Origin: Fusobacterium varium
GTDB lineage: Bacteria > Fusobacteriota > Fusobacteriia > Fusobacteriales > Fusobacteriaceae
Direction: 5' to 3'
NCBI GenBank assembly: GCA_900637705.1
Contig: LR134390.1
Coordinates: forward strand, 186,001 to 250,000
Length of the DNA: 64,000 nt
In this document: positions 55,685-63,840 of the stretch, piece by piece
Layout of the letters: each line of letters begins with the position of its first letter
How positions within the stretch are numbered: position 1 is the stretch's first letter
Position numbers and translations under genes: made by a program
Notes under the pieces: generated by a model
The model's input: only the letters and a program-made list of their open reading frames with translations
Database searches by the model: none
Told to the model about the DNA's origin: nothing

Positions 55685-57211
55685 TTAAATAGTGATTTCT
55701 TTTTCAAATTCTTTAGATTCTTCTGGATAATCTAGTCGCATATGAGTTCCTCTGCTTTCTTTACGTTCAGAAGCAGCTTTTAACATAAAATAAATAGACT
55801 CTGCTATTTGTAAAGTTTCTGTATCTCTATTTAATTCACTGTTTTTTAACATATTAGAAATTGTTTTTTTAGCTTCTTCCAATATTTTTCCATCTCTGTA
55901 TATTCCCAAAGCTTTAACAGCTATCTCTTTTAATTGAGGAACATATTTATTATATATTTCTTTATCCATGTTATATTCAATAGGAAATTCTTTCTTTTCT
56001 CCTGTTTTATCTGCTATAGCTTTAACAACTGCTTCTCCACAAAGTAACCCTGAGAGAACTGCTTGACTGGCTGCATTTCCAGCACAACGACAAGCACCAT
56101 GAATTCCACCGCAAGCTTCACCAATAGCATATAATCCTTTAACAGTAGATTCATAGTTGCTGTCAACTTTAATTCCTCCAGAAAAACTATGAGCCATAGG
56201 ACTTACTTCCAGCAGTTGTTTATTGAGATCTACCCCATTATCCATCAAACGATTAAAAAACCAAGGATAAGCTTTAAGTATTTCTCTGTCTATATGCCTT
56301 AAATCGACATAAACTCCACCATGTTCAGTTCCATTTCCAAGATTAACCTCTTTCCATATTTGTTTATTTAATAATGTTTTTGGCGAACCAGCCTCTCCTT
56401 GTGGTCTTACTTTTAAAAGGAATCTTTCACCTTTAGAATTCAATAGATGAGCTCCTTCTCCAAGCATAGCAGTAGGACATGGTTCCCCAACTGCTCCAGG
56501 AGGATATGTTACAACCATAGGTTCATATTCTAAAAATTCTACATCTATTAAATCTGCACCAGCTTTTTTAGCTATTGACAGAGTATTTCCTTTGATATCC
56601 ATTGGATAAGTGGAAGAACCAAACAGATTTCCTACCCCTCCCCATGCAGCTATTACAGTTTCAGAATAAATATTTTCAAGATTTCCTTTTTTGTCTTTAA
56701 CAGTGATTCCATAAACTTTATTTTTTTCACTTAAGACTTTTACACATTCATATCCTTCATAAAACTTAATTCCTTTTTCTTTTAAAGAAGTTATTAATTT
56801 ATCAACAATTTCTACTCCTATTAATTCTTTAGTTGAGCAAAGTGATCTTGGAAAAGTATGCCCAGATACATGTCTTAATTTAGTTGTTCCATCTGGGTTC
56901 TTAGCAAATTCTACTCCCCATCTTGTAAGTAAGTCATATCCATTAAGAGTATTCTCTGCCATTTCTTTTACTAGTTTTTTATTAGCTATTCTATAACCAG
57001 CATTGAACATATCTTCAGCATATTTTTCAATAGTATCTCCATAAGGATTGTCTGGTAAAACAAAATTAATAGCTGCTATAACAGGACTTCCACCATAGCC
57101 CTTAGTATAAATTGCAATATCTCTTATACCAAGTTCATACATTCTAGCAGCAGAGGCCAGAGCAGCCAGTCCCATTCCAGCAATAACAACTTCATGGTGT
57201 ATATATTCCAT
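55685..57211 (-). CDS. FAD-dependent oxidoreductase, fumarate reductase/succinate dehydrogenase flavoprotein-like
   Basis: Flavoprotein of 508 residues. The FAD-binding Rossmann motif lies at VVIAGMGLAALASAARM (8-24). The capping region holds RHVSGHTFPRSL. Catalytic-type motifs are SPMAHSFSGGIKVD (337-350, His341) and IHGACRCAGNAASQAV (370-385, Arg375), matching the HxxGG and HGxxR...N motifs of FrdA/SdhA/AprA enzymes. No signal peptide is present, so it is cytoplasmic. Its role here is presumably oxidation or reduction of the imported acid or its unsaturated product. GGGGAT precedes the ATG. Confidence 0.85.
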   Translation of the reverse strand: MEYIHHEVVIAGMGLAALASAARMYELGIRDIAIYTKGYGGSPVIAAINFVLPDNPYGDTIEKYAEDMFNAGYRIANKKLVKEMAENTLNGYDLLTRWGVEFAKNPDGTTKLRHVSGHTFPRSLCSTKELIGVEIVDKLITSLKEKGIKFYEGYECVKVLSEKNKVYGITVKDKKGNLENIYSETVIAAWGGVGNLFGSSTYPMDIKGNTLSIAKKAGADLIDVEFLEYEPMVVTYPPGAVGEPCPTAMLGEGAHLLNSKGERFLLKVRPQGEAGSPKTLLNKQIWKEVNLGNGTEHGGVYVDLRHIDREILKAYPWFFNRLMDNGVDLNKQLLEVSPMAHSFSGGIKVDSNYESTVKGLYAIGEACGGIHGACRCAGNAASQAVLSGLLCGEAVVKAIADKTGEKKEFPIEYNMDKEIYNKYVPQLKEIAVKALGIYRDGKILEEAKKTISNMLKNSELNRDTETLQIAESIYFMLKAASERKESRGTHMRLDYPEESKEFEKEITI

Positions 57212-57256
57212 ATTTATATCCCCTTTTTATTATTTTTATAATTTTGAAATAGATTT

Positions 57257-59145
57257 TTATGCATTTACTGGAACTTTTTTCTTTTTAATAAGTCCACTTG
57301 CAATGATATATATACCAATTACAAGACCAATTACATCTGTTATAGGTTCCGGAGCTATCATACATAGAGCACCAATAAATAGGATTGCCCTATTGAATTT
57401 GTTAAGTGGAGCTACCATGTATCCTGATATTGCCCCAGCAAGAAGGTATGTTCCAAAGAAAAGAATAGCTGTAGCTTTAGCAATTTCAGCTGGAGTTCCC
57501 ATCAAAAGAAGTTCTGGATTATAAACAAATACAAATGGAACAAGGAAAGCAACTAATGCATACATAAATCCTGTAAATCCTGTTTTTAATGAATCAGCAC
57601 CTGCTATTCCAGCAGCTGTATAAGAAGCAAGACATACTGGAGGAGTAATTTGAGCCATTATTCCAAAGTAAAATACAAACATATTGGCAGATAATGGATT
57701 TACATTAAGTTTTATCAAAACAGGTACAAAAAGTATATTTGATACAAGGTAAGCTGCAACTGTAGGGAGAGCCATACCAAGAAGCATACATCCAAGCATT
57801 GCTATCATAAGAGCTATACTTAAGTGAGATGTACCTATTTGAGCTATTATATTAGAAAATCTTGTAGCAAGTCCTGATTGAATTACTACACCAATGATTA
57901 TTCCACAAGCAGCAGTAGGAATAGCAATATTAGAAGCTTGTTTAACTCCATCTATAGCTGTATTTGCTGTTGTTTTAAGAGTTTGATAATATTTTCCACC
58001 TTTATAAAATTTACTGAATAAATTACATAGTAAAACTGTAAATATACCAACCATTCCACTTCTCATTAATGATTTTCCTGAAATGATATATATAACTAAA
58101 ACTATTGCTGGAATTATCATATAAACTCTTTCAAGAAGAGGATCTTTTATTTCAATAGTTACAGCCTCTTTATCAGAGTCAATAGCTTCTTTTTTAGCCA
58201 TGAATGTAACAAGGAAGAATACTGATCCATAGTATGCAAGAGCTGGAATAATTGCTGCAAAAGCTACTGTTTTATATGGAACTCCCAGCATTTCAGCCAT
58301 AATAAATGCTCCAACTCCCATAATAGGAGGCATTATCTGTCCACCTGTAGAAGCAACAGCTTCAATAGCTCCTGCTTGATGAGGGGCATATCCTACTCTT
58401 TTCATCATAGGAATAGTCATAACACCAGTAGTAGATACATTGGCAACAGCACTTCCAGAAATCATTCCCATGAGTCCTGAAGAAATAATAGCAGCTTTAG
58501 CTGGACCACCAGCACTTTTATTAGAGAATTTCATTCCAAAATCTATAAGGAGCTGACCTCCACCACATTGAGAGAAAAATGCTCCAAACAGAATAAAATA
58601 GAACAAACTTGTAGCAGAAGTGTAAAGAGGTGTTCCAAAAATTCCTCCAGAACCAAGCATCATAGTTTCAGTAAAGCTTCTCATATTTGTACCTTTGAAA
58701 TATAATATTCCTGGACAATACATTCCTAGCCAGTCATAGATTATAAATAGAAGTATAAATATGAATAGTATTTTTCCAAGAGTTCTACGAACAGCTTCAA
58801 GTAAAATTATTATACAAATGACAGTTGCTATTTTATCCAAGTTAGTGACAATATCTACATATTGTACTCTGATACTAAGACGAGGAAATTCAACAATTGT
58901 ATAATAGAGAAGAAAGACTATACCTGCAAAAAATGGGATATCTAATAAAGTCATCCATTTTTTCCAGAATTTTTATCAGCAGGATTTATTATAAAAATTA
59001 CTAAAAGAGCCAAAATCAAGTGCATTGGATTTTGAAGCATAGGGTCCAATGGCTTTATTAAAGCTAAATATAATTGAAATCCAATGAAAATGACAACAAT
59101 TGTATTTAAAATATAATTGCGTATATTATTAGAACTTTTTTCCAT
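57257..59145 (-). CDS. TRAP transporter permease, 4TM/12TM (DctQM) fusion (frameshifted in this sequence)
   Basis: Fused small and large permease of a TAXI-type TRAP transporter. The open frame from 59145 ends at 58951 after two membrane helices (ILNTIVVIFIGFQLYLALIK). A second frame starts at 58954. Adding one base at the T6 run 58958-58963 reads SGKKWMTLLDIPFFAG and gives a single protein of about 629 residues, the normal length for this fusion. DctM-like signatures are SGSAVANVSTTGVMTIPMMK, ASTGGQIMPPIMG and AQITPPVCLASYTAAGIAG. An alternative is two genes with ATGA overlap, but the family layout argues for one. Confidence 0.87.
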
Positions 59146-59162
59146 TTTATCTCCTTTTTATA

Positions 59163-59187
59163 TAAGGGTGATCAAAGATCACCCTTA
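59163..59187. repeat. Stem-loop between TAXI receptor and permease genes
   Basis: TAAGGGTGATC pairs perfectly with GATCACCCTTA around AAA. On the minus strand no T run follows, so it is a stable intercistronic hairpin, probably protecting the receptor mRNA and giving more receptor than permease. Confidence 0.65.
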
Positions 59188-59217
59188 ATGTTATATTACA
59201 TTCAATTGAAATTAATT

Positions 59218-60239
59218 TTATTTTAAATATCCTTTTTCTTTATAATATTTTTCTGCACCTGGATGTAATTTTACTCCAGTTTGTGCAGGAGTTCCTGCTG
59301 TTGCAGGATCGAAATAAGATAAAGCTGCAAGTTGAGAAGCAAGTTCATCTTTTCCTTCACAAAGAGATTTAGTTAAAGCATAAGCAGTATCATCATCCAT
59401 ATTTTTATGAACCATTATAACTTGCTGAGAACCAACAGATTTAATAACATTTGTCTGTCCATTCCAAGTATTGGCATCAATATCAATATAGTCAAATCCT
59501 TCACCTGCAAGTTTTTTTAGAGTATCTTCACTCAATTGAGGGAAATACATAGCTTTAGTCATACAAAGTTCAGTAGTATTAGCTTGTCCAGCTGCAACAT
59601 GGTCAATAGTCATATCAGCTTTACCATCTTGAAGATAAATTTTTATAGCATCTCCACCTAGTAAATCAACACTTCCACCCCAAGATCTGATATCATCAAA
59701 TGTAACACCAAAAGTTTCAAAAAGTTTAACTCCAGCCAAATTTCCAAGAGTACCTATTTTTTAATAGCTATTCTTACTGGATATTTTTTCTCTATTAATT
59801 CTTCTACTGTTGTAATTCCAGTTTTATCAACAAATTCTTTTGTGAACAAAACATTTAAAAAGTCATGTCCTAATCCACCGGCTATAACTCTTGTAGATTT
59901 AGTAGGTTCTTTTCCTAAAATTCCAGTTTCTTCTGACCATTTAGCAGGGCCTGCATTACTCATTATAATATCGCATTGTTCATTTTCCAGAACTATTGGA
60001 GCTCCAACTCCTCCAGGAGATTCAGTAGTAAGATCAATATTTGATCCTTCAGGAAGTCCTTTTAAGAATACATTAGATATAGCAGATGCATACTGATATG
60101 CTCCTGTTCCTACTTCTTGAGTTGCAAATGTCAAATGAACTTTTTTTCCAGTTGTTGCTGCTGTTGTATCTTCCGATTTTTTCTCACCACAAGCTATAAA
60201 TGTTCCACATAAACATAACATTAATAACAATTTTTTCAT
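59218..60239 (-). CDS. TAXI family TRAP transporter substrate-binding lipoprotein (frameshifted in this sequence)
   Basis: Receptor for the fused TRAP permease, about 340 residues after adding one base at the T6 run 59757-59762, where RIAIKK is followed in the other frame by IGTLGNLAGVKLFETFGV. Signal MKKLLLMLCLCGTFIAC has a lipobox with Cys17. TAXI features: FATQEVGTGAYQYASAISNV, the ESPGGVGAPIVLENEQCDI region, and DHVAAGQANTTELCMTKA. TAXI receptors usually take dicarboxylates or amino acids such as glutamate; the ligand here is unknown. GGGGG precedes the ATG. Confidence 0.87.
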
Positions 60240-60261
60240 GACTTACCCCCAATTTTATATT

Positions 60262-61299
60262 TTATTTTATGTTGTTTTCTGCTAACTTAATTCCATAATC
60301 AATTGCATTTATAAGACTTAATTCATTTGCTGTTCCAGTTCCTGATTGATCAAAAGCTGTACCATGATCTACAGAACTTCTTATTATAGGAAGACCTAAA
60401 GTTATATTTACACCAGCAACAGCTTCCCATTTTTGTTCTTTCTGGTTATATACAAATCCTACAACTTTTAGAGGAATGTGTCCCTGATCATGATACATGG
60501 CTACAACAATGTCATACCATCCTCCACGAGCTTTAGAAAAAATAGTGTCAGGAGGAATAGGTCCTATGACATTGATACCTTCCTGCTGAGCTTTTTCTAT
60601 TGCAGGAATAATTTCATCTATTTCTTCTGTACCAAAAAGTCCATTTTCACCACAGTGAGGATTAAGTCCTGCTACTCCAATTTTAGGATTTTTTATTCCA
60701 AGTTTTTTACAAGCCTCATCAGCTATTTTAATAACATCATATACTCTTTCTTTTTTACATCTGTCACAAGCCTCTCTTAGAGATACATGTGTGCTAACAT
60801 GGACAACTCTTAAATTTTCATGAGCAAGCATCATTGTATATTTTTTTGTTTTTGTAAAATCAGCATATATTTCAGTATGTCCTGAATAATGATGCCCTGC
60901 AAGATTAATAGATTCTTTATTGAGAGCATTTGTAACAGTAGCATCTACCTCATTGTTTTGTGCCAATTCTATTACTTTTTTTACATATTGAAAAGCTGCA
61001 TTTCCAGCTTCTTTTGAAACTTTTCCAATTTCAAAATCCTCAGGGTTTACGATTTTCATATCATAAACATCTACAGTTCCATACTGAAAAAGTGCTTCAG
61101 CTACATTTTTAACAGGGTGTATTTTTAAATTAGTTAATCCTGTATATTCAATAGCTTTTTTCATTACTGAAGCATCTCCTATAATTATAGGTCTGCATCT
61201 GTTATAGATATCTTTGTTATTTAAAGCTTTAAGTGATATTTCAGGTCCTATACTTGCTGGATCTCCCATAGTGATTCCTATTATAGGTAGTTTACTCAA
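60262..61299 (-). CDS. pdxA2: 4-phospho-D-threonate/erythronate 3-dehydrogenase, PdxA2 type
   Basis: NAD-dependent dehydrogenase of about 345 residues in the PdxA family. IGITMGDPASIGPEI is the N-terminal signature, AGHHYSGHTEIYADFTKTK the substrate loop, and metal-binding histidines lie in VAMYHDQGHIPLKVV and RSSVDHGTAFD. Next to a DUF1537 kinase, PdxA2 enzymes oxidise 4-phospho-D-threonate or -erythronate at C3, with decarboxylation to dihydroxyacetone phosphate; vitamin B6 synthesis is less likely as no pdxJ is near. Start TTG 61299 is eight bases after AGGAAGG; GTG 61308 overlaps that site. Confidence 0.88.
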   Translation of the reverse strand: MSKLPIIGITMGDPASIGPEISLKALNNKDIYNRCRPIIIGDASVMKKAIEYTGLTNLKIHPVKNVAEALFQYGTVDVYDMKIVNPEDFEIGKVSKEAGNAAFQYVKKVIELAQNNEVDATVTNALNKESINLAGHHYSGHTEIYADFTKTKKYTMMLAHENLRVVHVSTHVSLREACDRCKKERVYDVIKIADEACKKLGIKNPKIGVAGLNPHCGENGLFGTEEIDEIIPAIEKAQQEGINVIGPIPPDTIFSKARGGWYDIVVAMYHDQGHIPLKVVGFVYNQKEQKWEAVAGVNITLGLPIIRSSVDHGTAFDQSGTGTANELSLINAIDYGIKLAENNIK

Positions 61300-61312
61300 T
61301 TTTTTCACCTTC

Positions 61313-62470
61313 CTAATTTAAAACTTTTAGATAAATATTTTTGATATCATTTAAATTTAGTTCTTTTAAATTATTTGAAAGAAGTCTTGTTACTTTGCTT
61401 CCTGCTTCAACCAAGAAATCAAGATCATCTATAGTCACTCCAAATTCTTTTAAGCTAACAGGTATTTCTGTGACTTCAACAATATTTTTTATTTCATTTA
61501 TAATATATTCAGTTTTTTCTTCAGATGTATTTTTATACATATCTGGTCTTAAACGGTTACATATTCTTGAAAATTGCTCCAAGCAAGCATCTTTATTAAA
61601 TTCCATTACTGGACTCATCATTATTGCATTAGAGATTCCATGAGGGATATGATATTTTCCTCCTAATGGATAAGAAAGTGCATGAACAGCTGTAGTTCCT
61701 GATGAAGTTATTGCTATTCCACCATAAAATGCTCCTATAAGCATATTAGTTTTTGCTTCCATATCATCTGGATTTAAATAGGCTTTTCTTATATTATTGA
61801 ATATAAGCTCTCCACCAGCAAGAGCATATAAATCACTGAAAGGATTAGCTTTTTTAGAAGTAAGACATTCTACACAATGGGCAAGAGCGTCTACCCCAGT
61901 GGAAGCAATAAGCTTCTTGGGAAGTTTTTCTATCATTGTTGGATCTAATATAACATAATCAGGAATAAGACTATTATTTACGATTCCCACTTTAAGACCT
62001 TCTTCTGGAATAGAAACTATTGAATTGCATGTTGCTTCTGAACCAGTTCCACAAGTTGTAGGAATCATTAAAGATTTTATCTGTTTATTTCCTAAAGCTG
62101 GATTTTTTAAAAGATCTTTCACTGTGTAAGAGGCATTTTTTAAAATTGAACATAGTTTTGCAATGTCCATTACGCTTCCTCCACCTACTGCAATGATAAA
62201 ATCACTTTTATACTTATTCAGTTCTTCCATAACCTTTTCTACATCCTGATAGCTTGGTTCAGTAGCTAGATTATCAATTATATTATAGTTAATTTTAGTA
62301 TTTTCAATTTTTTCTATTATTTTAGAAAAGAAACTACTTCCTCTAACACCTTTGTCTGTAAATACTATAACATTAGAAACCTTTTCTTTGTTTAAAACAG
62401 TTTCAATATAATCTACACTCCCTAATCCACTATAGACATTAGAAGGGATATTTAAATAATATGATTTCAT
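61313..62470 (-). CDS. Iron-containing alcohol dehydrogenase
   Basis: Group III (iron-type) alcohol dehydrogenase of 385 residues. The NAD-binding motif is AVGGGSVMDIAK (94-105); metal ligands are Asp194 and His198 in GVDALAHCVE, His263 in AVHALSYPLG, and His277 in HIPHGISNA. Such enzymes interconvert aldehydes or ketones and alcohols; here it may oxidise an acid-sugar hydroxyl or dispose of a reduced end product. It is the first gene of the acid-sugar operon, under a good promoter and candidate operator. GGGGGAAA precedes the ATG. Confidence 0.93.
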   Translation of the reverse strand: MKSYYLNIPSNVYSGLGSVDYIETVLNKEKVSNVIVFTDKGVRGSSFFSKIIEKIENTKINYNIIDNLATEPSYQDVEKVMEELNKYKSDFIIAVGGGSVMDIAKLCSILKNASYTVKDLLKNPALGNKQIKSLMIPTTCGTGSEATCNSIVSIPEEGLKVGIVNNSLIPDYVILDPTMIEKLPKKLIASTGVDALAHCVECLTSKKANPFSDLYALAGGELIFNNIRKAYLNPDDMEAKTNMLIGAFYGGIAITSSGTTAVHALSYPLGGKYHIPHGISNAIMMSPVMEFNKDACLEQFSRICNRLRPDMYKNTSEEKTEYIINEIKNIVEVTEIPVSLKEFGVTIDDLDFLVEAGSKVTRLLSNNLKELNLNDIKNIYLKVLN

Positions 62471-62507
62471 TTTTCCCCCTTGTAACTTTTCAAAAATACT
62501 TTTTGTT

Positions 62508-62520
62508 AAATGTCGACAAT
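62508..62520. promoter_or_regulatory. Candidate GntR/FCD operator in the acid-sugar operon leader
   Basis: AAATGTCGACAAT with the palindrome TGTCGACA, 10-20 bases after the expected transcription start. The core AAATGTCGAC recurs upstream of the GntR gene (63447-63456, opposite strand). GTCGAC is rare in such A/T-rich DNA. Confidence 0.6.
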
Positions 62521-62535
62521 CAACTTTATACTTGA

Positions 62536-62564
62536 ATGATAACTCTTATAAATTGATTTGTCAA
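62536..62564 (-). promoter_or_regulatory. Promoter of the acid-sugar operon
   Basis: On the minus strand TTGACA (62564-62559), a 17-base spacer and TATCAT (62541-62536). Confidence 0.75.
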
Positions 62565-62659
62565 TAGAAAATTGAAAAAAATATTCTGAAAAATTACAAA
62601 AAGGCTTTATATGAGTATATTTATACTTAAAAATGAATAGAAAGAATAAAGTGTGGAAA

Positions 62660-62702
62660 TAAAAAAGGATTAAATCCTAGAAGATATAGAACTTAATCCT
62701 TT
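62660..62702 (-). terminator. Terminator after the GntR gene
   Basis: AAAGGATTAA pairs with TTAATCCTTT around a 19-base interior. On the minus strand it is followed by TTTATTT. It separates the regulator gene from the structural operon. Confidence 0.75.
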
Positions 62703-62712
62703 ATAGTATTTT

Positions 62713-63393
62713 TTATATTTCATCTTTTTTTAAAAGATAATTTATAAGAACTTCTCCAGAGTTCATTATATGATTTTTCATTTCATTTTCTGCTTTTTCT
62801 TTATCTTTAATTTTAATTAATTCTATAAGGTTATCATGCACCCCATATTCAATAGAAAGACTAGAATTTATCAACATATTATATTTTGACATTCTCATAT
62901 AGAGCTTTGTCTGAAGTACAAAATTTTCTATTAATTTTTGAAGTTTTGAATGATTTGATCTTTGGCATATAAGACTATGAAAAGTTACATCACAATTAAT
63001 AAAATTTTCTACATCTTGCTTTTTTAAACTTTCTGTCATGGTTTTAGAAAGAGATGTTAGAGTTTGGATATCTTCCTTTGTCATATTATCTATGGCAAGT
63101 CTTACTGCCATTCCTTCTAAAAGAGCACGAAGTGAATAAGTTTCCTCAATGCTTTTTTTATTTAATGTAGCAACAGTAGCCCCTTTTTTAGGAATATATT
63201 CAACAATTCCTTGTGCTGCAAGTTCTCTGATAGCTTCTCTTATTGGAGCTCTGCTAATATTCATTTCAGTAGCAATAGTTTGTTCAATTATTTTTTCTCC
63301 TGATTTAAGTTCTCCTGTTGCAATGGCTGTAATAATTGAATTTATTACTTCAACATATAAATTTGTATTTGTTATTGGCTTAAAAGTACCCAT
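62713..63393 (-). CDS. GntR family regulator, FCD (FadR-type) subgroup
   Basis: A 226-residue regulator. N-terminal winged helix (about 10-72): LKSGEKIIEQTIATEMNISRAPIREAIREL, quoted by its ends, typical of GntR. The all-helical C-terminal FCD domain (about 80-215) binds a carboxylate effector through a metal, with Asp and His ligands around NFINCDVTFHSLICQRS and a later His in AENEMKNHIMNSG. It is likely the repressor of the adjacent operon, released by the acid sugar or a product. CGGAGAGG precedes the ATG. Confidence 0.92.
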   Translation of the reverse strand: MGTFKPITNTNLYVEVINSIITAIATGELKSGEKIIEQTIATEMNISRAPIREAIRELAAQGIVEYIPKKGATVATLNKKSIEETYSLRALLEGMAVRLAIDNMTKEDIQTLTSLSKTMTESLKKQDVENFINCDVTFHSLICQRSNHSKLQKLIENFVLQTKLYMRMSKYNMLINSSLSIEYGVHDNLIELIKIKDKEKAENEMKNHIMNSGEVLINYLLKKDEI

Positions 63394-63840
63394 TTTCCTC
63401 TCCGTCCTTATATACTATAATAATATTATTTTGTAGTTTGTAGAAAGTCGACATTTATTTTTATGAAAAAAATTTATACTGTAAAAAATATTCAGTTGTA
63501 TAAATCAGTAATTTTTTGATTGAAATTAAAAATAGCTTTAAAGTATTAATATAAATTATTGTAACATTTTTTTATTATCTATCAACTTAATTAAAAATTA
63601 AAATAATTAAAAAGAATTATAGGATTATATTAAAATGTTTAAACAGTATTTTTATTTATAGATTTACTTTTAAAATTTTGATGAGAGAATAGTTTTATTA
63701 AATTTTAGTGTTTAGAATATTAAAATGAATTTACTTTTCAATTTCTAAAATTTATTAAAAATAAAAACTAAAAAATTTTGATTTTAGATTTTTAAGAAAG
63801 ATGGTATAATATATAGTCGAAATTTAAAAGGAGGAGAAAT
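63394..63840. other. A/T-rich intergenic region
   Basis: 447 bases without a supported gene. It holds the upstream region of the GntR gene including a second GTCGAC-containing site (63444-63456), and a TATAAT at 63805-63810 with AAAGGAGGAG at about 63827-63836 serving the right-edge gene. The middle is featureless. Confidence 0.6.
63444..63456. promoter_or_regulatory. Candidate GntR/FCD operator upstream of its own gene
   Basis: AAAGTCGACATTT, whose minus strand reads AAATGTCGACTTT. It shares ten bases with the site in the operon leader (62508-62517), suggesting that the regulator also controls itself. Confidence 0.5.

Noticed and set aside
58951-59145. Separate small membrane protein upstream of the TRAP permease
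   Set aside because: Its two helices are the expected N-terminus of the 4TM/12TM fusion, and one base at 58958-58963 joins them to give the usual length.
60262-61299. PdxA for vitamin B6 synthesis
   Set aside because: No pdxJ or other B6 gene is near, while a DUF1537 kinase and transporter are in the same operon, which fits PdxA2.
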